Below are positions 47,447 through 56,500 of a DNA stretch of 64,000 bases, piece by piece. Every line of letters begins with the position of its first letter. The stretch's first letter is position 1. The notes under the pieces are model-generated. The model searched no databases. It was not told the DNA's origin and worked only from the letters and a program-made list of their open reading frames with translations. The DNA comes from a bacterium 1XD21-13 (GTDB taxonomy: Bacteria; Bacillota; Clostridia; Lachnospirales; Lachnospiraceae): assembly GCA_009917555.1 (NCBI GenBank), contig QZDX01000003.1, positions 248,001 to 312,000 on the forward strand, read 5' to 3'. Position numbers and translations under genes: made by a program.

Positions 47447-49318
47447 ATGAATAAAAAACAGAAAAAAATGCTGATTCGGATTGTTGTCACATTTCTGCTC
47501 CTGGTTGGTCTGAGTATGACACCGGTTACCGGTTATCTGCGGTTTGGGCTGTATCTGATTCCCTATCTGGTCATCGGCTATGATATTTTGAAAAAGGCCT
47601 TTAAGGGGATTCGCAACCGCCAGGTGTTTGATGAGAACTTTTTGATGGCCATAGCCACGGTGGGAGCCATTGCCCTGGGAGATTACCAGGAGGGAACGGC
47701 AGTTATGCTGTTCTACCAGATTGGAGAGCTGTTCCAGAGCTATGCCGTAGGAAAGAGCCGGAAAAATATCAGCGATCTCATGGATATCCGCCCGGATTAT
47801 GCCAATGTGGAGAGGGATGGTGTCTTAGAGCAAGTAGACCCGGACGAGGTAGAGGTTGGCACGCTGATTGTGGTTCAGCCGGGGGAGAAGATTCCCATTG
47901 ATGGCATGGTAGTGGAGGGAAGCTCTTCTCTCAATACAAGCGCCTTGACAGGAGAGAGCCTGCCAAGAGAGGTCACGGCAGGGGAAGAGGTAATCAGCGG
48001 CTGTATTAATATGACAGGGCTTTTAAAAATTCAGACTACGAAGGATTTTGGGGAATCTACCGTATCTAAGATTTTGGATCTGGTGGAGAATTCCAGCTCC
48101 AAGAAGTCCAAGTCCGAGAATTTTATTTCCAAATTTGCCAGGTATTATACTCCGGCCGTGTGCTATGGAGCCCTGGCTCTGGCGATCCTGCCACCCCTGG
48201 TGCGACTTGGTATTCTGGGCCTTGCGCCTCAGTGGGGAGAGTGGACTTACAGGGCCCTGACCTTCCTGGTAATCAGCTGTCCCTGTGCTTTGGTCATTAG
48301 TATTCCCTTAAGCTTCTTTGCAGGCATCGGGGGAGCAAGTAAGGCCGGTGTTCTGGTGAAGGGCTCCAATTATCTGGAGGCCTTGTCCCAAGCCGGATGG
48401 GTGGTGTTTGACAAGACAGGCACCATGACCCAGGGAGTCTTTGAGGTGAAGGAGGTTCACCACAGTACCATTGAGACGGAGAAGCTTTTGGAGTATGCAG
48501 CCCTTGCGGAGTGTGCCTCCTCCCATCCCATCAGCAAAAGTCTTCAGAAGGCCTACGGAAAGCCTGTTGACCGGGGCCGTGTGACGGAGATTGAGGAGAT
48601 TGGCGGGAATGGTGTTACGGCCAGGGTGGACGGCGTGTCTGTGGCCGCAGGCAGTGATCGGCTGATGGAACGCCTTGGGATTGCCTTTGCCCCCTGTCAT
48701 GCCACGGGAACGGTGGTTCATGTGGCTGTTGACGGAGCTTATGCCGGACACATTCTGATTTCCGATATGCTAAAGCCCAATGCCAAGGAAGCCATACGCC
48801 AGTTAAAGAAAGCCGGAGTGAAAAATACGGTGATGCTCACAGGCGACCGCAGGGAGGCTGCTGAGCAGGTGGCTGGCGAGCTTGGAATCCGGGAGGTACA
48901 CAGTGAGCTTTTGCCGGCAGATAAGGTAACCAAGGTGGAGGAGCTGCTGGAGAGAAAAAGCGGTAAGGAGAAGCTGGTCTTTGTAGGAGACGGTATCAAC
49001 GATGCACCAGTATTGTCCAGGGCGGACATTGGAATCGCCATGGGAGCTCTTGGCTCCGATGCGGCTATTGAGGCGGCGGATATTGTTCTGATGGATGACG
49101 ACCCCTTGAAGATTGCCACAGCCATCCGCATTGCAAGAAAATGCATCCGCATTGTGTATGAAAATATTTATTTTGCCATTGGCATTAAGCTAATCTGCCT
49201 TGTGTTGGGAGCTCTTGGTATTGCCAATATGTGGGTAGCGATTTTTGCCGATGTGGGCGTGATGGTGATTGCGGTACTCAATGCTATCCGTGCGCTGTTT
49301 GTGAAAAAGCTAAGTTAA
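47447..49318 (+). CDS. Heavy-metal P1B-type ATPase (Zn/Cd/Pb type)
   Basis: A 623-aa pump starting at ATG 47447 with AAAGGAGG upstream. Motifs: LNTSALTGESLP (actuator), ISCPCALVISIP (transmembrane CPC metal site), DKTGTMTQG (phosphorylated Asp), SSHPISKSL (HP motif), VMLTGDRREAAEQV and VGDGINDAPVLSRADIGIAM. The CPC plus C-terminal features fit the Zn2+/Cd2+/Pb2+ group. No N-terminal HMA domain is fused; the separate HMA protein upstream takes that part. With the ArsR gene this is a metal-resistance operon. Confidence 0.94.
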   Translation: MNKKQKKMLIRIVVTFLLLVGLSMTPVTGYLRFGLYLIPYLVIGYDILKKAFKGIRNRQVFDENFLMAIATVGAIALGDYQEGTAVMLFYQIGELFQSYAVGKSRKNISDLMDIRPDYANVERDGVLEQVDPDEVEVGTLIVVQPGEKIPIDGMVVEGSSSLNTSALTGESLPREVTAGEEVISGCINMTGLLKIQTTKDFGESTVSKILDLVENSSSKKSKSENFISKFARYYTPAVCYGALALAILPPLVRLGILGLAPQWGEWTYRALTFLVISCPCALVISIPLSFFAGIGGASKAGVLVKGSNYLEALSQAGWVVFDKTGTMTQGVFEVKEVHHSTIETEKLLEYAALAECASSHPISKSLQKAYGKPVDRGRVTEIEEIGGNGVTARVDGVSVAAGSDRLMERLGIAFAPCHATGTVVHVAVDGAYAGHILISDMLKPNAKEAIRQLKKAGVKNTVMLTGDRREAAEQVAGELGIREVHSELLPADKVTKVEELLERKSGKEKLVFVGDGINDAPVLSRADIGIAMGALGSDAAIEAADIVLMDDDPLKIATAIRIARKCIRIVYENIYFAIGIKLICLVLGALGIANMWVAIFADVGVMVIAVLNAIRALFVKKLS

Positions 49319-49330
49319 AGCTTGTAATGT

Positions 49331-49518
49331 GCCGTCGCGCAGCGACTTTAAAAGTCCAACTAAAAAAGCCAAGCGCTTATAAAAAATTTTTGCGACGGTA
49401 AAGTCGCAAAGACGCACGAGAGGAACTTTCATGAGTGCCCTTTCGAATGAAAGTTTCTCTCATTACATGTGCGTCGAAGTGACTTTACCCTTTAGTGCTG
49501 TCGCGCAGCGACTTTAAA
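49331..49518. repeat. Nested direct and inverted repeats between the ATPase and arsR genes
   Basis: A 22-bp unit, GC(C/T)GTCGCGCAGCGACTTTAAA, occurs at 49331-49352 and 49497-49518. Between them lies an imperfect inverted repeat at 49397-49489, with inner arms 49419-49432/49447-49460 (one mismatch) and outer arms GGTAAAGTC/GACTTTACC. The last 22 bases of the second copy with the ribosome binding site recur at 52759-52780. It looks like a small mobile or regulatory repeat. Confidence 0.65.
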
Positions 49519-49532
49519 TAGGAGGTATAAGG

Positions 49533-49895
49533 ATGGCAGAGAAATTGGAAGGATGCTGTGATACCTTTCAGGTTCACGAAAATCTTTTAAAAATAGTCCA
49601 GGAAAAAATGCCGGAGGAGACGGAAGCCTACGATCTGGCAGAGCTGTTCAAGGTCTTTGGAGACTCTACGAGAATCCGAATCCTTTTCGTTCTTTTTGAA
49701 GCGGAGGTCTGCGTGTGTGATCTGGCGGAGGCCCTCCATATGACCCAGTCCGCTATTTCCCACCAGCTTCGTATTCTGAAGCAGAGCAAGCTGGTAAAGA
49801 GCAGACGAGAGGGAAAATCTATCTTCTATTCTCTGGCAGACAACCATGTACGCACCATTATTGACCAGGGACGGGAGCATATTGAGGAGGAGTAG
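49533..49895 (+). CDS. ArsR/SmtB family metal-sensing repressor
   Basis: A 120-aa winged-helix protein starting at ATG 49533 with AGGAGG upstream. The DNA-binding helix is CDLAEALHMTQSAISHQLRIL and the metal motif region is EVCVCDLAE (Cys-Val-Cys). KQSKLVKSRREGKSIFYSL is the wing. It lies downstream of the HMA and ATPase genes that it should control via the palindrome at 47137-47156. Metal binding releases it from DNA. It is 214 bases from the ATPase gene, separated by the repeat described at 49331-49518. Confidence 0.92.
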   Translation: MAEKLEGCCDTFQVHENLLKIVQEKMPEETEAYDLAELFKVFGDSTRIRILFVLFEAEVCVCDLAEALHMTQSAISHQLRILKQSKLVKSRREGKSIFYSLADNHVRTIIDQGREHIEEE

Positions 49896-49930
49896 GACAT
49901 CCGGCTGCTTTTATAAATCCTGAGTTGGCG

Positions 49931-49959
49931 TTGCATTTTCTATTTTCCTGTGCTATGAT
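49931..49959 (+). promoter_or_regulatory. Promoter for the DUF1622 gene
   Basis: TTGCAT (49931-49936), 17-base spacer, TATGAT (49954-49959), about 70 bases before the start codon. Confidence 0.55.
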
Positions 49960-50032
49960 AGAGCAGGCGCAGGATGGCAGCAGGAATTTTTACTGCTGTG
50001 TATGCTGCCCATAAGGGAGGCGGAAGATAACA

Positions 50033-50362
50033 ATGATTGAGATATTGGAGATGGTTCTGCATTATCTGGTGGAGGCAACCATACCTGTTTTTGAGCTGAT
50101 AGGCGTGGGGATCATCATTGCCTCTGGTATTCGGGGCTTTTACAGCTACGTGTGCCGAAAGCCGGATACGAAGCTGACGCTGGCCAAGGGCCTGGCTATG
50201 GGTCTGGAGTTTAAGCTGGGCAGTGAGATCCTGCGTACTGTGGTGGTTCGAGAGTGGACAGAGATTGCCACGGTAGCCGGAATCATTGCATTGAGAGCGG
50301 CCTTGACCTTCCTGATCCACTGGGAGATCAAGGAGGAGGAGAAAGGGATCGACGCAGGTTGA
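50033..50362 (+). CDS. DUF1622 membrane protein
   Basis: A 109-aa protein starting at ATG 50033 with GGGAGGCGG upstream. Three hydrophobic segments and the block LAKGLAMGLEFKLGSEILRT match the DUF1622 family of small bacterial membrane proteins of unknown function. It stands as a single gene with its own promoter. Confidence 0.8.
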   Translation: MIEILEMVLHYLVEATIPVFELIGVGIIIASGIRGFYSYVCRKPDTKLTLAKGLAMGLEFKLGSEILRTVVVREWTEIATVAGIIALRAALTFLIHWEIKEEEKGIDAG

Positions 50363-50495
50363 ACAAGAATAGAGAAATCAAAGAGGGCTGTTGCAAAAGG
50401 TGTTTTGTGACAGCCTCTTGCCGTATACCCGAAGACTGACAAGATGTATTTTTATAAAAGGACCGGATTGGTCAAGGTACAAAAGGAGCAGAGCG

Positions 50496-51329
50496 ATGAA
50501 GCAAATCAAACTAATTGCATTCGATTTGGATGGAACACTGTTAAAGGACAATAAGGATCTGACACCCCGAACACTGGAAGCTCTGAAAAGAGCAGCGGAG
50601 GCCAAAATTCAACTGGTTCCTACCACCGGACGCCTGTACGACGGCGTGCCGGAGGAGATCCGGACTCTCCCCTTTATCCGCTATGTGATTGGGGCAAATG
50701 GAGCCCTGGTTTACGACGCCTGGGAAAAAAGGACGCTCTACCGGGCGGAGATGAACCAGGAGGAGATCCGGCAGTTTTTTGATGCTGCACAGTATACATC
50801 CGCAATTACGGGATGCTACAAGGGCGGGAAGGCCTATATGGGAAAAGGTGACATAGAGAAAATGGAGGAGTATTCTCCGGGACAGGCGCTTTTTCGCATG
50901 ATGCGAAGAATTTACATGCCGGTTGAGGATTTAAAAGCTTATCTTCTGGAATCGGGGGAGACTGTGCAAAAGCTCATGCTCTTTTTTGCGGACCTTAAGG
51001 AGCGCAAGCAGGTTTTGGAGGAGATGAAGGTATCTCTTTGCAATCTGTCCGTATCCAGCTCCGTGATCAACAACATTGAGGTCAATGCAAGGGATGCCAA
51101 TAAGGGCGCGGCCCTTCGGTTCCTGCGGGAGCATCTGGGGCTTGAGCAGGAGGAGACGGCGGCCTTTGGGGATGGCAGCAACGATATTACCATGCTTTTA
51201 GAGGCCGGAATAGGCTTTGCCATGGAGAATGCCTGTCCGGAGGCGAAGGAGGCTGCAGATCGGATTACCTTGACCAATGAGCAGGAAGGCGTGGCCTTTG
51301 AGATTGAAAGGCTTCTGAAAACTTTTTGA
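50496..51329 (+). CDS. HAD superfamily hydrolase, Cof/IIB type
   Basis: A 277-aa phosphatase starting at ATG 50496 with AAAGGAGC upstream. Motif I is LIAFDLDGTLLKDN with the nucleophilic Asp, motif II VPTTGR, motif III around DANKGAALRFL (Lys) and motif IV FGDGSNDITML. The C2B cap lies between. Such enzymes dephosphorylate sugar phosphates, nucleotides or flavin-type compounds; the exact substrate is not visible. It is a single gene. Confidence 0.9.
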   Translation: MKQIKLIAFDLDGTLLKDNKDLTPRTLEALKRAAEAKIQLVPTTGRLYDGVPEEIRTLPFIRYVIGANGALVYDAWEKRTLYRAEMNQEEIRQFFDAAQYTSAITGCYKGGKAYMGKGDIEKMEEYSPGQALFRMMRRIYMPVEDLKAYLLESGETVQKLMLFFADLKERKQVLEEMKVSLCNLSVSSSVINNIEVNARDANKGAALRFLREHLGLEQEETAAFGDGSNDITMLLEAGIGFAMENACPEAKEAADRITLTNEQEGVAFEIERLLKTF

Positions 51330-51337
51330 TTCCCATA

Positions 51338-51366
51338 TTGCCAGATGAAGTCTGAAATGATATGAT
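51338..51366 (+). promoter_or_regulatory. Promoter for the sugar-binding-like lipoprotein gene
   Basis: TTGCCA (51338-51343), 17-base spacer, TATGAT (51361-51366), about 80 bases before the start codon. Confidence 0.5.
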
Positions 51367-51444
51367 GAAGCGAGAAATCTGTAAAATATGGAGGCATAAG
51401 AACAAAGAAGTAAGGTACAAATATAAAAAGGAGTTGGCAGGCAC

Positions 51445-52632
51445 ATGAAAAAGAAATGGTTGGCGCTACTGCTGGTTCTCTGTTTGGCAACAGGACTGGT
51501 CGCATGTAAGGGCGCCGGAAAGAAGGAAGAGACGGAGCCGGCAGAGGAAGAGCAGGAGGAGGCAGCAGAACCTCTTGGAAATCAGATTTATGTAATGACA
51601 ACCGCACCGGACCATGGCTGGACGGGTCAGGGAGCAGCTTATGCAGCAGCCTTTGTGGATGAGATTAATCTGGGCATCCATGGGGACTATATAGCTACCC
51701 ATTATATAGCGGATAACGGTGAGACCCAGAACGAGCAGGTCCAGGAGATTCTGGCCAATCACGATGCGGCGGGAGTGATGTTCTGGGGCTGTGACGAATC
51801 GGCCGAGAAGGGGCAGCAGGCATTGATTGATGCCGGAATTCCCTGGATTTCCTATGACAGAATCATTGAGAGCACCATGAAGCAGGCTGTTTTGAATTAC
51901 TCCGGCGACAACTGGCAGTCAGGAGTGGCCGTTGCTTATTATCTCATTACCCACGGCATGACCCCTGAGAGTACCCTGGTTCAGTTTACCGGTGATGTTT
52001 CTACCGTTTCCCAGCGGCGGACCGAGGGCTTTAAAAAGTTCCTGCTTGGCCAGGAGGATTATTACGATGCCGAGGGGGACAGGATCTACACCATGGAGGA
52101 TGTGAACCATGGAGCAGTCTGGACTCAGGAGGAGGTCGATAAGCTGTGCACGGAGAATTATTTTGAGTATAACTGTGACTGGTCCAATGAGAAGGCAAAG
52201 GGCTATATTGAGAGCAATCTGCCCTCCTGGATCGAGGCGGCAAAATCTACGGACAATACCTTGTTTGTATTTTCCATGGATGATGAGATGTCCATGGCTT
52301 TTCTGGAGGTCTTAAGCGACGATACCTTTGATGACAGTGTTAAGGGAGATTTGGAGGCTTTGACCGTTTATATGTCTGCGGTGGGCGGCATGGAGGAGAT
52401 GTATGCGGTTCTTCGCGGAGATGATGAGGAGCTTAGTCCTGTGGCGGATACGTATTTTGAGGGGCTTATGTCCGTGTATTATAACCCGGTCATGACCCAG
52501 ACAGCCATCCAGAAGCTGCTGGATTATCTGGAGGGAACCTGGGACTATGTTCTGGGAGCTGAGGATTACGAGCCGGTATTTATCGTTGACGCTGGCAATG
52601 TGAAGCAGTATGAGGGCTTTCTTGGGAGATAA
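51445..52632 (+). CDS. Periplasmic-binding-protein-like lipoprotein (sugar type)
   Basis: A 395-aa protein starting at ATG 51445 with AAAGGAGTTGG upstream. The signal peptide ends in lipobox GLVAC; a Glu-rich linker follows. The fold is that of type I periplasmic binding proteins: DHGWTGQGAAYAAAFVDEIN, GVMFWGCDESAEKGQQALID, IPWISYDRII, and FVFSMDDEMSMAFLE. It would bind a sugar or similar ligand. No permease or ATPase gene is adjacent, so it is an orphan binding protein that may serve a transporter elsewhere or a sensor. Confidence 0.85.
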   Translation: MKKKWLALLLVLCLATGLVACKGAGKKEETEPAEEEQEEAAEPLGNQIYVMTTAPDHGWTGQGAAYAAAFVDEINLGIHGDYIATHYIADNGETQNEQVQEILANHDAAGVMFWGCDESAEKGQQALIDAGIPWISYDRIIESTMKQAVLNYSGDNWQSGVAVAYYLITHGMTPESTLVQFTGDVSTVSQRRTEGFKKFLLGQEDYYDAEGDRIYTMEDVNHGAVWTQEEVDKLCTENYFEYNCDWSNEKAKGYIESNLPSWIEAAKSTDNTLFVFSMDDEMSMAFLEVLSDDTFDDSVKGDLEALTVYMSAVGGMEEMYAVLRGDDEELSPVADTYFEGLMSVYYNPVMTQTAIQKLLDYLEGTWDYVLGAEDYEPVFIVDAGNVKQYEGFLGR

Positions 52633-52648
52633 AGGGAGGAAAGCAACA

Positions 52649-52690
52649 GGGGAAGGGATACGTCGAGAGATTTTATCCCTCCCCTTTTCA
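52649..52690 (+). terminator. Rho-independent terminator after the lipoprotein gene
   Basis: GGGGAAGGGATA pairs with TATCCCTCCCC across a loop of about 13 bases, with one unpaired base, followed by TTTTCATTTT. Confidence 0.75.
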
Positions 52691-52789
52691 TTTTATTTTG
52701 GTAAAGGAAAATGTTCTTTTAACCTTTGAATTTTTTTTTGGATGGAAAAGCTGCAAAGGCGCAGCGATTTTAAACAGGAGGATTCAAAC

Positions 52790-53320
52790 ATGATTGAGAT
52801 TCGAAGGGGAACCCTTGAGGATATCTTGCCGGTTGCCCGTATTTATGAGCACATTTTAGATAAGGAGGAGCAGGGAGAGGGAACTACCGGATGGATACGA
52901 GGCGTCTATCCCACAGAGCAGACAGCCCGGGATGCCTTGGAGACCGGGGAACTGTTTGTACTTTTAGAGGACGGGATTGTAGTGGCCGCAGCCAAGATTA
53001 ACAAAATTCAGGTGCCGGAGTATGCGAATGCGTCCTGGGAATTTCCTGGCGCTCCAGAGGAGCAGATCATGGTCCTGCATACCCTTGTAGTGGACCCGGC
53101 CCTTGCCGGAAAGGGATACGGCTCCCGGTTTGTCCGCTTTTATGAGCAGTACGCCGCCGAGAATGATTGTTCCTACCTGCGCATGGACACCAACGCCAGA
53201 AATCAGGCGGCCCGCAGATTGTACCGGCATCTGGGCTATCGGGAGGCCGGCATAGTTCCCTGTGAGTTTAACGGTATACCGGGCGTTCAGCTGGTATGCT
53301 TAGAAAAGACCTTAAGATGA
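52790..53320 (+). CDS. GNAT family N-acetyltransferase
   Basis: A 176-aa protein starting at ATG 52790 with AGGAGGATTC upstream. The acetyl-CoA site is LHTLVVDPALAGKGYGSRFV, and DTNARNQAARRLYRHLGYRE is the usual C-terminal motif. The N-terminal helices (IRRGTLEDILPVARIYEHIL) are typical of small-molecule GNATs. The substrate is unknown. Its leader shares a 22-base segment with the arsR leader. Confidence 0.9.
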   Translation: MIEIRRGTLEDILPVARIYEHILDKEEQGEGTTGWIRGVYPTEQTARDALETGELFVLLEDGIVVAAAKINKIQVPEYANASWEFPGAPEEQIMVLHTLVVDPALAGKGYGSRFVRFYEQYAAENDCSYLRMDTNARNQAARRLYRHLGYREAGIVPCEFNGIPGVQLVCLEKTLR

Positions 53321-53419
53321 AAAAATTTCCCATTCATTCCTTGACAGACAGCCGGCAAGGGGTTACCCTCAATAGAACAGATAAGGAAATGTGTTCACAT
53401 GAGAAACAAGGAGCAGCCA

Positions 53420-54874
53420 ATGATCCATAAACCAAAGAAACGAAAAAGCTTTTTCCGGGCCCACAGGATTACCTGCCTGGTACTTCTTATATTCATCTAT
53501 CTGATAACAGGGGCCACAGTCCCTTTTATGCATTTTCCCAAGCTTCGTCCGGACACAGTGGGAGACTTTGAGCCTGCAGCCTTTCGAAAGGGTGCCCCCG
53601 GCGTAGATCGGGCGGCTCTTTTGGAGACCAATGAGAGCGCCTGGGAGGAGCGTATTCGCCTTATGGCCAGGGCAAGAGAGCGGATTGTCCTCTCTACCTT
53701 TGACATGCGTCCGGGAGAGAGCACTATGGACATTCTGGCTATGCTTTTAAACCGGGCGGATAAAGGGGTACAGGTGCGGATTCTGGTGGACGGCTTCAGC
53801 GGAGCTGTCCGTATGGAGGGGAGAGCTCTGTTCTATGCCCTTTCCTCCCATCCAAATGTGGAGATCCGCCTTTACAATCCCATGAATCCCCTGCTTCCCT
53901 GGAAGCTTCAGGGACGGATGCATGACAAATACGTGATTGTGGACGACGAGGCCTATATCTTGGGAGGTCGCAACACCTTTGACTATTTTATCGGAACCTA
54001 CACGGACAAAAATGTAAGCCGTGACAGGGAGGTTCTGGTTTATAATACGAAGCCGGGAAGCACAGAAACCTCTCTTCATGAGCTGGAGGCCTATTTTGAG
54101 CAGGTCTGGGAGCTAAAGGTTTGCAAGTCCTTCCATAACAATGAGGATCTGGCCCAAAAAGAGAAGGTGAAGGAGCAGAGAGCCCTTCTGGAGGAACGCT
54201 ATGAGGAGCTTTTAAGGAAGGCGCCGGAGCTGTTTGAGCCAGAGTGGGATTATGCGCAGCATACCTATGAGGCAGGAAGCATTCACCTGATCTCCAATCC
54301 GACCGGGATCTATGCCAAAGAGCCGGTTGTATTTTATAAGCTGGTGCAGTTAATGAAGGGGGCCCAGGAGCGGGTGGTGATTCAGTCCCCCTATGTGGTC
54401 TTAAACTCCTACATGTGCGAGGAGCTTTCCCTTCTTAAGGAGGCAGTACCGGATATAAAAATCCTCTTAAATTCCGTGGAAAATGGAGACAATTTTGTGG
54501 CCTCCAGTGATTATCTGCGCAACAAGGACCGGATTTTGGAGACGGGGATTCCCTTATATGAGTACGACGGCGGAATCTCCAACCATGCAAAGAGCATTCT
54601 GATTGACGATGACCTGTCTGTTATCGGATCCTACAACCTGGATTTGAGAAGCTCTTACCTGGATACGGAGCTGATGCTGGTGGTGGAGAGTAGGGAACTC
54701 AACCAGGAGCTTTGCGGTTATATGAATGAAATGGAGGCGGACAGCCGCAGAGCCCTCATGGATGGAACCTATGAGGTGCCAAAGCATGTGACGGTGGAGG
54801 AGGTTCCCGCCTGGAAGAGAGCCGCCTGGAGCGTAGTGGGCTTTTTGCTGCAGCCATTCCGGATGCTGATATAA
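53420..54874 (+). CDS. Phospholipase D family protein (cardiolipin synthase-like)
   Basis: A protein of about 484 aa. ATG 53420 is preferred after AAGGAGCAG; ATG 53399 also lies in frame. One N-terminal membrane helix (ITCLVLLIFIYLITGATVPF). Two HKD motifs: MHDKYVIVDDEAYILGGRN and NHAKSILIDDDLSVIGSYNL, so both active-site halves are intact. The family moves phosphatidyl groups, as in cardiolipin synthesis, or cleaves phospholipids. A lipase-like gene follows after 25 bases and is probably co-expressed. Confidence 0.9.
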   Translation: MIHKPKKRKSFFRAHRITCLVLLIFIYLITGATVPFMHFPKLRPDTVGDFEPAAFRKGAPGVDRAALLETNESAWEERIRLMARARERIVLSTFDMRPGESTMDILAMLLNRADKGVQVRILVDGFSGAVRMEGRALFYALSSHPNVEIRLYNPMNPLLPWKLQGRMHDKYVIVDDEAYILGGRNTFDYFIGTYTDKNVSRDREVLVYNTKPGSTETSLHELEAYFEQVWELKVCKSFHNNEDLAQKEKVKEQRALLEERYEELLRKAPELFEPEWDYAQHTYEAGSIHLISNPTGIYAKEPVVFYKLVQLMKGAQERVVIQSPYVVLNSYMCEELSLLKEAVPDIKILLNSVENGDNFVASSDYLRNKDRILETGIPLYEYDGGISNHAKSILIDDDLSVIGSYNLDLRSSYLDTELMLVVESRELNQELCGYMNEMEADSRRALMDGTYEVPKHVTVEEVPAWKRAAWSVVGFLLQPFRMLI

Positions 54875-54899
54875 AATAATAAAAAGGAGCTAAAAAAGG

Positions 54900-56276
54900 A
54901 TGCTAAGGGCTGTTAAGCGCTGTATTCTGGCAGTGCTTCTTCCATGTATGTTCAATTTTATACTGCTGTTTTCTTGGGCCTATGGACGCATGTCAGAAAA
55001 TGGGCTTCCTCCCGCCCTTGGGATAGGGGGCCTAAGCATTGTGGGAATCTGCTTTGCGGGGATTTACCTTGGGCTCCTTGTGATGCCTGCCTTTGACCGG
55101 GTAAGGACAGGGCTTCGGGTCCGCATGATGCTTGGGGGGCGAAGCCTGGTGTATGAGGGCCTCTATGGGATGACGGTCCAGATCCTGGTATTCGCGATTT
55201 TTTACATAGAAAAAGCCGGGGCTTACGATTTCAGCACCGGAATTCTCATTGCCAATGGGATTATGGCCGTTTCCGGGGCCTTTGTCCTTATACTCGTGGG
55301 AGCCGTCCGGATTTTCTTTACCTCCCGCCGCCTGAGTATTGCCAGACGGGTGGTGATGCTTCTCACCATGTGGATTCCTATAGTGAATCTTTTTGTGCTT
55401 CTCTATGCCTGTCGTCTGGTCTATGAGGAATACGATTTTGAACGGGAAAAGGTTCTTCTTCGGGAGCTTCGGGTGGACACAGAGCTTTGCAGGACACGGT
55501 ATCCTCTGCTGATGGTTCACGGCGTGGGCTTTCGGGATCTGAGGTATTTCAACTACTGGGGCCGGATTCCGGCGGAGCTTATGCGCAACGGTGCGGTCAT
55601 TTATTACGGCAACCAGGAGGCCTTTGGAACCATAGTCTGCAATGGAGAGGATATCCGCAGACGAATTTTTGAGATCCTGAAGGAGACAGGAGCCGAAAAG
55701 GTTAATATCATTGCTCATTCCAAGGGAGGTTTGGACGCACGCTATGCCATTTCCAGCCTTAACATGTCTCCCTATGTGGCCTCTTTAACCACTATGAGCA
55801 CGCCGCACCGGGGATGCCGTTTTGTAGACTATGCCTGCCGTCTGCCGGAGGGGCTGTACCGTTTTGTGGCCTCCTGTTTTGACCGCGCCTTTGGCCGCTT
55901 CGGGGATAAGAACCCCGATTTTTATACGGCCACTCATCAGTTTTCTACAGAAGCCAGCGCGCAGTTTAACAGGGAAAATCCCGATGCGCCCGGGGTATAT
56001 TACCAGAGCTACGCCTCCAAAATGAAATATCCCTGGAGCCACCTGCTGCTTGGCATTCCCTGGTGTATGATACGCCCCTTGGAAGGTGACAACGACGGAC
56101 TGGTGAGTATTGATTCTGCAAAATGGGGGGAATTTCAGGGGGTGTTTGCCAATAAGAGGGCACGGGGAATATCCCATGGGGATATGATCGATTTGAAACG
56201 GGAGGATTACAAGGGCTTCGATGTGGTGGAGGCTTATGTACAGCTTGTGGCAAGCTTGAAAGAGCGGGGATATTAG
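54900..56276 (+). CDS. Membrane-bound alpha/beta hydrolase (lipase-like)
   Basis: A 458-aa protein starting at ATG 54900. The first 190 residues contain about five membrane helices. The hydrolase domain has LLMVHGVGFRDLRYFNYWGR (oxyanion loop), the nucleophile Ser in IIAHSKGGLDARYA, DGLVSIDSAKWG with a candidate Asp and RGISHGDMIDL with the His. It resembles triacylglycerol lipases and esterases of the GHSxG type with Ala for the first Gly. It is likely to act on lipids at the membrane, together with the preceding phospholipase D-type enzyme. Confidence 0.82.
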   Translation: MLRAVKRCILAVLLPCMFNFILLFSWAYGRMSENGLPPALGIGGLSIVGICFAGIYLGLLVMPAFDRVRTGLRVRMMLGGRSLVYEGLYGMTVQILVFAIFYIEKAGAYDFSTGILIANGIMAVSGAFVLILVGAVRIFFTSRRLSIARRVVMLLTMWIPIVNLFVLLYACRLVYEEYDFEREKVLLRELRVDTELCRTRYPLLMVHGVGFRDLRYFNYWGRIPAELMRNGAVIYYGNQEAFGTIVCNGEDIRRRIFEILKETGAEKVNIIAHSKGGLDARYAISSLNMSPYVASLTTMSTPHRGCRFVDYACRLPEGLYRFVASCFDRAFGRFGDKNPDFYTATHQFSTEASAQFNRENPDAPGVYYQSYASKMKYPWSHLLLGIPWCMIRPLEGDNDGLVSIDSAKWGEFQGVFANKRARGISHGDMIDLKREDYKGFDVVEAYVQLVASLKERGY

Positions 56277-56277
56277 T

Positions 56278-56337
56278 TATTAATATAAGTTAAATTAATA
56301 ATAGATATTAATAATATATATTTTACTTATATTAATA
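56278..56337. repeat. AT-rich palindrome between the lipase and leuC genes
   Basis: TATTAATATAAGT (56278-56290) and ACTTATATTAATA (56325-56337) are perfect 13-base inverted arms around 34 AT-rich bases. It may be a terminator-like structure or a protein site. It coincides with the point where strand composition changes. The rest of the 224-base gap shows no feature I can name; no T-box or leader peptide for leuC was recognised. Confidence 0.65.
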
Positions 56338-56500
56338 CACATGTTAAAATACAGGAAGAAATGAAAGAAGTTTAAATCAGCCATATTTTTAACCTTGTAC
56401 GAATCCCTTTACAGGCACACGCCATTGTAACCGGAAATTGATTTTAAAAAAGTGCACTGTGAGGAATATGATGGAACGAAAAGCAGGAGGAGTATACAGT

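Noticed and set aside
56278-56337. Possible dif/XerCD site at the composition switch
   Set aside because: I compared it by eye with the known Firmicutes dif pattern and found only weak AT-rich similarity, so only the palindrome is annotated.
56338-56500. Possible T-box or leader peptide in front of leuC
   Set aside because: No T-box core sequence, no Leu-rich short ORF and no terminator/antiterminator pair could be identified.
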